In this document: piece by piece, positions 57,603 to 64,000 of the stretch
How the letters are laid out: the number at the start of each line of letters is the position of its first letter
Numbering within the stretch: position 1 is the stretch's first letter
DNA from: Saussurea involucrata
Lineage: Eukaryota > Streptophyta > Magnoliopsida > Asterales > Asteraceae
Assembly: GCA_033807775.1 (NCBI GenBank)
Contig: CM066315.1
Location: forward strand, 9,738,501 to 9,802,500
Direction of reading: 5' to 3'
Length of the DNA stretch: 64,000 bases
Made by a program: the position numbers and the translations under genes
The notes under the pieces: model-generated
Databases searched by the model: none
What the model was told of the DNA's origin: nothing
The model's input: the letters and a program-made list of their open reading frames with translations, nothing else

Positions 57603-58573
57603 GGGTGCGTTTGGTACGCTGGACAGGACAGGACAGAACAGAACAGGGATCACTGTCCCATGTTTGGCAGGACTTTTATGTGGAATAGACTGTAACAAAG
57701 TGGAACAAATTGGAACATGCATGTTCCACCCCCACCCCATGGAACAAGCTGGAACAAACTAATGTTTTACCAATATAACCTCCAAATAAAATTTAATTCT
57801 CTTCTAAAACATCAAATAAACCTTCTATTTCATATTTTATTCATTCTTTAAATTTAGTAAAGGTAAATTGGTCAATGTTATCTATTCTGTTCTGTCCAAT
57901 TCTGTCTTACCAAATAGGGGTGAGCATTCGGTCGGGTCGGGGCCCAAAACCCACCACCCGATCGGGTTTCGGGGTGTGGTGAGACCACCCGAAAACCGTC
58001 CGAGATACTTCTCGGATTTCGGGTTTCGGGGCAATCGGGGCCGGGGCCGGGTCGGTCGGGTATCTCGGGGCGGGCATCACTTTCAGTTCAAGACTTCAGT
58101 TCTTCACTTTTGGCCAAGCAACCGAGCAAGTGAGCAAGCAGGTGGTGGTGGTGCGGTTGTGGACTGGTGGTGCGGTGGACCGGTGGTCGGGTGGTGGACT
58201 CTCGTCTCTTGTCTCCAAGCAACTGAGCAAGTGAGCAAGCAGGTGGTGGTGGTGCGGTGGTGGTGCGGTTGTGGACTGGTGGTGCGGTGGACCGGTGGTG
58301 GACTCTCGACTCTCGTCTCGTCTCAGTCTGAAGAGTGAAGAAATCGATCAATGGTATTTGTATTTTAATTTTATAAAATTTATTTTTTTAAACCCTAAAT
58401 CGGATATTCGGGTTCGGGGCAATCGTATATCGGGGCTTCGGGTAGCGGTTTTTGGGCACAATTTCGGGTCGGGTTCTTCGGGTTTTGCTCACCCCTATTA
58501 CCAAACGTGGAACAGTTGTACTATTCTGTCTCACCTTGTCCTGTCCTATGTTGTCTGCGTACCAAACGCACCC
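57603..58573. mobile_element. PIF/Tourist MITE carrying a nested hAT MITE
   Basis: The ends GGGTGCGTTTGGTACGC and (inverted) GGGTGCGTTTGGTACGC are identical over 17 bp and flanked by TAA (57600-57602 and 58574-58576). Removing the inner element leaves about 380 bp with ACAGGACAG/CTGTCC repeats at the ends. Confidence 0.8.
57915..58497. mobile_element. hAT-type MITE nested in the PIF element
   Basis: TAGGGGTGAGCA at the left and its exact inverse at the right are flanked by an exact 8-bp duplication TTACCAAA (57907-57914 and 58498-58505). The subterminal regions are rich in CGGGTCGGG/CGGGGC. A ~100-bp GTGGTGGTGCGGTTGTGG-containing unit occurs twice (about 58110-58210 and 58215-58320), generating spurious ORFs on both strands. 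Confidence 0.8.
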
Positions 58574-58576
58574 TAA

Positions 58577-59050
58577 AGGATTTGTTATATTTTACATGTT
58601 ATTAATCGTTTTGGTAAAAAAGAATAATAGTAATATTTAGGTGCATCACACAAAGATAAAAATAAAGGAAATGATTAAATGAGAGAAAAAGACCGATGGT
58701 GGTTGCAATAGGATTTAAATGTTTTTGTGGTAATATTCAAAGAAGTTGGGCGATGTGTGATGCGTTGTTTTAATGAAAAACTAGAAGAAATTTGACTATT
58801 CAATTGAGTGGAAGGCATTTATGTGGTCAAACCACGTGCACCTCATTTTAATTCCACCCATTCTTGACCAATGACGTAACCCTTTTCAACCATTTTTATA
58901 CCATCAAAAAAGTTACGTTTTTTATTTATTTCACTAAATTTATTACTAATATTAATGGAAAATGAAAATGTTACGAGTACTATGGAGCTCCTTTAGAACG
59001 TATCTGATGCAAAGTTTTTATAAGTAAAAAGTGGCGTGTCTTGTAGGAAC
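58577..59050. other. Non-coding stretch
   Basis: AT-rich with no supported gene. Its last bases TTGTAGGAAC (59041-59050) are the left target duplication of the hAT element. Confidence 0.4.
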
Positions 59051-61514
59051 TAGTGAAGGCCAAAAAGCGGGTTCGGGTCGGGCCGGGCCGGGCCGAGACA
59101 AAAAAACGGGTTCAAACATTAACGCCCAAAATCGGTTCTGAGAAAAACCGGGTCGGGTCGGGTTTAGCCCGAAAATCCCTAGCCCGTTTACTGTTAGGAA
59201 AAACCAGGCCGAGCCGGGCCCAAAACCGGTTCTGAGATCGGGCCGGCGTATTTTCGTATTTTTTTTAAAAATAATAATTTATTTGTATAATAATTAATCA
59301 CTAAACTTTAAAAAGTAAAAAATTGGATTGGATCACTAAAATACACTTTTACGTTTTATAATTTATATATAATTTTAAGTTACAAACTTACAATACATAA
59401 ATTCTAATAACCCGAAGGTCCCGCTCCCGAACTCCCACCCCCATCACCCCATCCCCATGGATTGTAATTGTATGGATTGTATGGAGCGTAATATGGATTC
59501 TGATCTGGATTGTATTCTTCAAGAGAATTGTACTTTTGCAGTCGTGCAACAGCCGTGCGATCATCAAGGCGGTCGGTGTCTGGTTCTTCTTCGTCATCGT
59601 CGAATCGGGAGACGTCACCGACACTACTAGCATCAGAATTTTCGGTTACGGTTCCCGGCGTACTTAGTTGATCATCCGCTTCGTTTTCGGCTAAGTTATC
59701 TTCCACACCGTCTAGATCATTCTCCAGATTTGTTTGATGTTGACGAATCCAAACCAAACGAGAAACATATTGATTGTATTAAAACTTCGACACCCGTAAC
59801 ATTTAAATACGGGTTTAATGCCGCGACACAAAGAAAAGTGAAGGGGGTCTCTTTAAAATATTTTACTAATTTTGCTTTCATTGGTGCTATCACGTCGTGA
59901 AAGTTGTAATCCGCTTCGTATTGAGCAATTTTACTTGCCAAAATATATATTTGATTTAAAAGTAAAGGGCTCGTTGGATAATAAATACCGTATAAGATAG
60001 TTGTTGCAGTTTTGAAATCGCCCAAAATATCGTGAAAGCCATAAATCATTTGCCAATCATCATCAGTTATCGTGTTTTCCGGGTAATGAACGTTATAAAA
60101 TGCTTGCAGATATTGTTTTTGTCTTATTAAATTATCCATCATTTTCCAAGTCGAATTCCATCGAACCGGCATATCGTGTGCCAGTCCCAAAGCTTTAAAA
60201 CCGACCTCTTTGCAATATTGTCTATATAAGTTTTGCATTTTTTTACATTTTGTGAAAATCCGGCGTAACATAAGCCTAAATTTAGTTAAAGGCTCATTAA
60301 GGCGACCTAAGCCGTCTTGAACGGCTAAGTTTATTATGTGTGCGCAACAACGTGTATGAAATAATTTTCCCTCTAAAATAGGGGATAAAACCAAACCTAA
60401 TTTTTCTACGCATGCCGTATTATTACTAGCATTATCAAACGAAATACTAATAACTTTATTTTTTAAATTATAATATTGAAGACATCTCATAATTATAGAA
60501 AACTGACGGTCACCCGAATGTGGCGAACCAAAGTGCTCAAACGTGATTACACGTTTGCATAATTGCCACGATCCCGGCACAATCCAATGTGCCGTTATGC
60601 ATATATAAGATTGTGGCAATCCGAATGGTGCGCTCCATACATCACAAGTTAAAGAAACTTTGTTGGGTAAGTTTAAAAACATTTCTCGCGTATTTTTTTA
60701 GCCGTATTCCAAAGTTTTAAAGCATCACGCCGAAGAGTTTGACGACTTACCGAACCCTTGTAGCGTGGTTGGAACCCTTGTTTGATCATGTTCGTAATGT
60801 GACGATTGTCGAAAAGTCCGAACGGCAACCCCACTTGAATGACACATTTCATTTGCAATTGTCGGGCGATATCCTCATTATACGACCATACTTGACCGGA
60901 ATTGTCAAGTATGGGTTGACTTGGATCGTCACCCGATTTCAACCTCTTGCATTTCTCGTCGAAGTGGCGCTTTAACGTGGTATTTGAGGCGGCTTGAAGG
61001 AAATCTCCACACCGTTTGCATTGCGTTTTTTTTGTACCGTCGGAAAACATCACCAAGTTGAAATGCTCCCAAACCGGTGCTTTTCGTCCATGCTCGGCAA
61101 CAACGGTGTAATTTTGTTCGGCCATTTTTTTGAGAGTAGAGGCTAGAGAACTAGAGATTTTATAGTAGAATTTGCGAGAAACGAATATAGCGAGAGCCGA
61201 GAAATGAGAATTGTATGCGTTTTTTGCGTTTTGTAAGTTGGTGATATGATCCATAACACCCCCTAGTATTTATATGGGTTGGAGGGTGAAAAAACATAAA
61301 AAAACGGCTAAAATGGACTCCAAACGGCTATATAACGGTCACATAACGGCTAGTTTTTTGAAAAAATCGGTTTCGGGCCGGGTCGGGCCAAAAACCGGGT
61401 CGTGAACCGGTTTGGGGTCGGGCCGGAGAAAACGCTAAAAACCCAAACCGGTCCTGGCCATCGGGCTGGAAACCGGTTTTTGACCGGGTCGGGTCGGGCC
61501 TAAATGGCCATCAC
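59051..61514 (-). mobile_element. hAT transposon, nearly complete but internally deleted
   Basis: TTGTAGGAAC occurs at 59041-59050 and 61515-61524, containing the 8-bp duplication of a hAT insertion. The ends are TAGTGAAGGCC and (inverted) GTGATGGCC, with CGGGTCGGGCC-rich subterminal regions like those of the MITE at 57915. The 2.46-kb element encodes a transposase on the minus strand that keeps the BED finger and part of the core but lacks the C-terminal dimerisation domain. Confidence 0.82.
59404..61125 (-). pseudogene. hAT transposase, frameshifted and missing the hATC domain
   Basis: ATG at 61125 begins MAEQNYTVVAEHGRK, followed by a BED zinc finger (VWEHFNLVMF, CKRCG, LKRHFDEKC). One frame change near 60680 leads into the RNase H-like core (LTCDVWSAPFG, SISFDNASNN, HTRCCAHIINLAVQDGL, MPVRWNSTWKM) and on to AALNPYLNVTGVE at about 59815. 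There the frame jumps to WIRQHQTNLEND and an acidic, glycine/tyrosine-rich tail ending at about 59404. The hATC dimerisation segment, normally between these points, is absent, which implies an internal deletion. The leader shares CCAACTTACAAAACGCA with the fragment near PRIM2. Confidence 0.85.
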
Positions 61515-61524
61515 TTGTAGGAAC

Positions 61525-61784
61525 TACTATTGTGGAGAGTTTTTATAAGAACTTCATTTCCTTTGGGTTTTTATTTAAGAGCCTTAGTTCTTACCATGAA
61601 GTTTGTGTGAAATGTCAATGTCCTCATTTTTATTGGTACTTAAATTTAATATTTGATATTTATTTATAAATATAAAATAATTATTGATTTAGACAAATAA
61701 ATAAGATCCACAAAAATGACGTTCTTATAAGAACTACCATTATATACTTTTATTTGAATTTTTAAATAATAAGGTAGAAATAAG
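61525..61784. other. Short intergenic stretch
   Basis: AT-rich. The phrase TTATAAGAAC occurs at about 61547, 61726 and (beyond the next MITE) 62205, so these segments may be pieces of an older MITE broken by later insertions. Confidence 0.35.
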
Positions 61785-61792
61785 GTGGCACC

Positions 61793-62173
61793 CATTGGCG
61801 GATGCACTCCATGGGGTGCGGGGGGATGAGACTCCATTAAAAAGAAAAAAGTTGAATTTTTTAGGTTAAAGATATAGAATTTTCAAGTTTATACCTTAAT
61901 GTCCCGTAGTAATTTCTCGTGCAGAACCCCATCGACCAAAAAAATGTTTCAAAATCAACCAAAAAAACAAAACTAATCTCAAAATCGACTAAGAAATCAA
62001 AAAAAGTTCATCGAAATGACAAAAAAATTTAAAATCTCTTAAAATCTACCAAAAAAACTTTAAAAAGTGCTCGAAACGTTGGATTTAAGCTAAATATATA
62101 TCGGACAATTTTACGGACACTTAAGCTACCTGAAAGAGGACCCCGGTAGGATAAAATTCTGAATCCGCCACTA
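61793..62173. mobile_element. hAT-type MITE, 381 bp
   Basis: GTGGCACC is duplicated exactly at 61785-61792 and 62174-62181. The ends are CATTGGCGGATGC and (inverted) TAGTGGCGGATTC. The interior resembles 35576-35967 in inverse orientation (AACCAAAAAA, AAAATCGACTAA). Confidence 0.75.
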
Positions 62174-62383
62174 GTGGCACCAAAAAATACAAAAAGAATG
62201 TTCTTATAAGAACCTCCATTAGAAATGCTCTTAAACATATTGTACATATTGATTTAAGCATTTACGTTGGGTTGGGATCTAATAATCACTTTAATCAGGG
62301 GCTCACATTCGTTTTTAGTGTTTACATTGTATTTTTGTGGACTACCACTAATTTGGTATTGTTGGTTTACGGTAAACTATTTA

Positions 62384-62691
62384 GGGGTTGTTTGATAGTT
62401 GATAAATGTTTGGTACGAAATAATTAAATAGTCAGAATAATTAAGAGACACTTATGATATAGTGCAAATCTTTCATTATCAGAGTATTTTCAAGGGGTGA
62501 AAGGTTTGATTGTTTGGTAGTTGTTCGAAATGAAATTATAGCACTCAATAGTTAAGGGATACCCGATATACAAAAATCCTTTTAGATGGTTTTAGAACCA
62601 TTAAGGAACATTTTTTTTGCCAAACACTATTCCCTTTTGACAATTCAGAGGTTAACTCCTAATAAAATTATTAAGATAAACAAATAGTCCC
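62384..62691. mobile_element. PIF-type MITE, 308 bp
   Basis: TTA flanks at 62381-62383 and 62692-62694 enclose the ends GGGGTTGTTTGATAGTTG and (inverted) GGGACTATTTGTTTATC. It is the intact relative of the nested-host element at 3684-4246 and the partial copy at 29041-29236. Confidence 0.65.
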
Positions 62692-62755
62692 TTAATCAAA
62701 AGTAAAAAAAATACAACATGTAAGATTATAGTTTATTAATGACAATCGTTTTTAC

Positions 62756-63441
62756 TAGGGGTGAGCATAACCGGGTACCCGGCTAAATTTCATGGAACCG
62801 GAACCGCTTACATCGGTTCTCTATATTTTGGAACCGGCGGTTCCGGTTCCGGGTACCCGCTATCAATTTTTTTAAAATTTATTTTTAACATTTCATACAA
62901 TAAAAATGTAATTTTAAGTCTGTTGCAAACTACAAAGTACCAACTTAAAGAAATAAACACAAGAAATGGTGAAAAATAATCATAAAAAAACTAATTATTA
63001 CATAAATAAATTAAAAACCCCAGCGTATTGAGTCTTGACATCAACAAAACGACTTACATAATACATAACGTCCTTATGTCAAGATCTAACAAATAAAACA
63101 TTTGGATCAAAACGAATAAAACACCTAACAAAACCAATAACACATCATTAAATATTTAAATATAATAAATATATAAATATTTTTTATTAAAAAATAGCGG
63201 GTATCCGTCGGTTCCGGTTCTGGGTACCCAGCAGGTCTGGGTACCCGGTCCCGGAACCGGTCCCGACAGGTACCCAGCGGGTAACGGTTCCAAAAAAATG
63301 AGAACCAGAACCGGAACCAGTCCTAATCGGTTCCGTATTTTAGGAATCGGAACCAATCACATCGGTTCCGGTTCTGGAACCGGCAGTTCCGGAGCGGTTC
63401 CAGTTCCAAAGACGGGTACCCATTTCTGATGCTCACCCCTA
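62756..63441. mobile_element. hAT-type MITE, 686 bp
   Basis: GTTTTTAC is duplicated exactly at 62748-62755 and 63442-63449. TAGGGGTGAGCAT and its exact inverse form the ends. The subterminal regions carry GGTTCCGGTTCC / GGGTACCCG repeats, and the centre is AT-rich and non-coding. Confidence 0.8.
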
Positions 63442-63449
63442 GTTTTTAC

Positions 63450-64000
63450 ATGGGTAGAGACTGAATTTTACGAGCTTTGCACATCAAACTCTTATATTTC
63501 ACATTTATAATAGGCTTGTTCGTTTCAAAAAGTAAATAGAGATCTATAGCTACTAATACCTTTAATTTGATTTAGTCGTTCATGGACTATTTCGTCACAT
63601 TGATGAATGAAGCAGATAAACCCGAATAAGTAAAATTGTGATGTTAAAACTTATATGTTAGAAAAAATATATGACAATATATTTTTTTCCTCTTTATTGA
63701 TTCACAAAACAAAAAATAGTAGTAAAAACCAGTCACTAGGAAATAAAATAACTATAATAAAAAAGATAAATATATGTAATACATGACATTGTGTTAAGAT
63801 TACAAAAAAATAATGTATTTTTTATATATCATATTTTAAAAAAATTAATTAATTAAAAATAAAACATTATTATAATAAAGGGTGTGTTGTGTGTACCCAC
63901 AACATGAATAATTAGGTGGAAATTAAACACATCTAACTTAGTGGTTAATTAATGTCAAAGTACGATATTAATTTCTTTATTGCATAGTTCCCTCTCTCCC
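63450..64000. other. Non-coding AT-rich stretch at the window end
   Basis: No gene or element terminus recognised before the window ends. Confidence 0.35.

Noticed and set aside
57868..58351. Overlapping ORFs rich in G, V, P and H on both strands
   Set aside because: They arise from the GTGGTGGTGCGG duplication and CGGGTCGGG repeats inside the nested hAT MITE.

Overview
The window is nuclear DNA from a flowering plant, most likely a eudicot. It is AT-rich, its genes carry short GT-AG introns, it holds a group IIc WRKY gene, and it is crowded with plant-type transposable elements (TEs). I cannot name the species. Only three intact host genes are visible, all on the minus strand: PRIM2, the large subunit of DNA primase (12677-17540, 18 exons, 455 aa); a DUF1664-family coiled-coil membrane protein (29825-34762, 13 exons, 328 aa); and a WRKY75-type transcription factor (52002-52959, 2 exons, 207 aa). 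All three were assembled by hand from splice sites and stay in frame throughout. Their functions are unrelated, so no shared pathway is implied.

Layout. 1-5.7 kb: a broken coiled-coil ORF, GC-rich repeat debris, PIF/Harbinger-type MITEs (one nested in another) and a minus-strand SINE. 5.7-11.9 kb: three inverted-repeat elements separated by (TA)n tracts, then a Ty1/copia retrotransposon (205-bp LTRs, TATAT duplication) inserted in the last TA tract. 12.7-17.7 kb: PRIM2 with an E2F-type site upstream. 17.8-24.9 kb: a hAT fragment, a PIF/Harbinger deletion derivative, further MITEs, and two long-TIR Mutator-like elements, one holding a nested hAT MITE. 25-29.8 kb: mostly non-coding, with a possible N-terminal exon and a MITE. 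29.8-34.8 kb: the DUF1664 gene.

35.5-48.4 kb is the most structured part. A PIF-type MITE was split by an L1-type LINE with a 17-bp target duplication. The LINE's ORF1 was then split by a gag-only, non-autonomous copia-class LTR element (TR-GAG type, 40915-47091) with a CCACC target duplication and almost identical 1.16-1.18 kb LTRs. The LINE is old and frameshifted; the LTR element is very young.

48.4-64 kb: a TIR element with a 28-bp tandem repeat, the WRKY gene with a PIF MITE in its promoter region, a truncated copia 5' end, a hAT MITE nested in a PIF element, a near-complete hAT transposon that lacks its dimerisation domain, and several hAT/PIF MITEs with exact target duplications. Boundaries rest on TSD/TIR matching by eye. 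I found no CRISPR array, rRNA, organellar insert or canonical tRNA gene.
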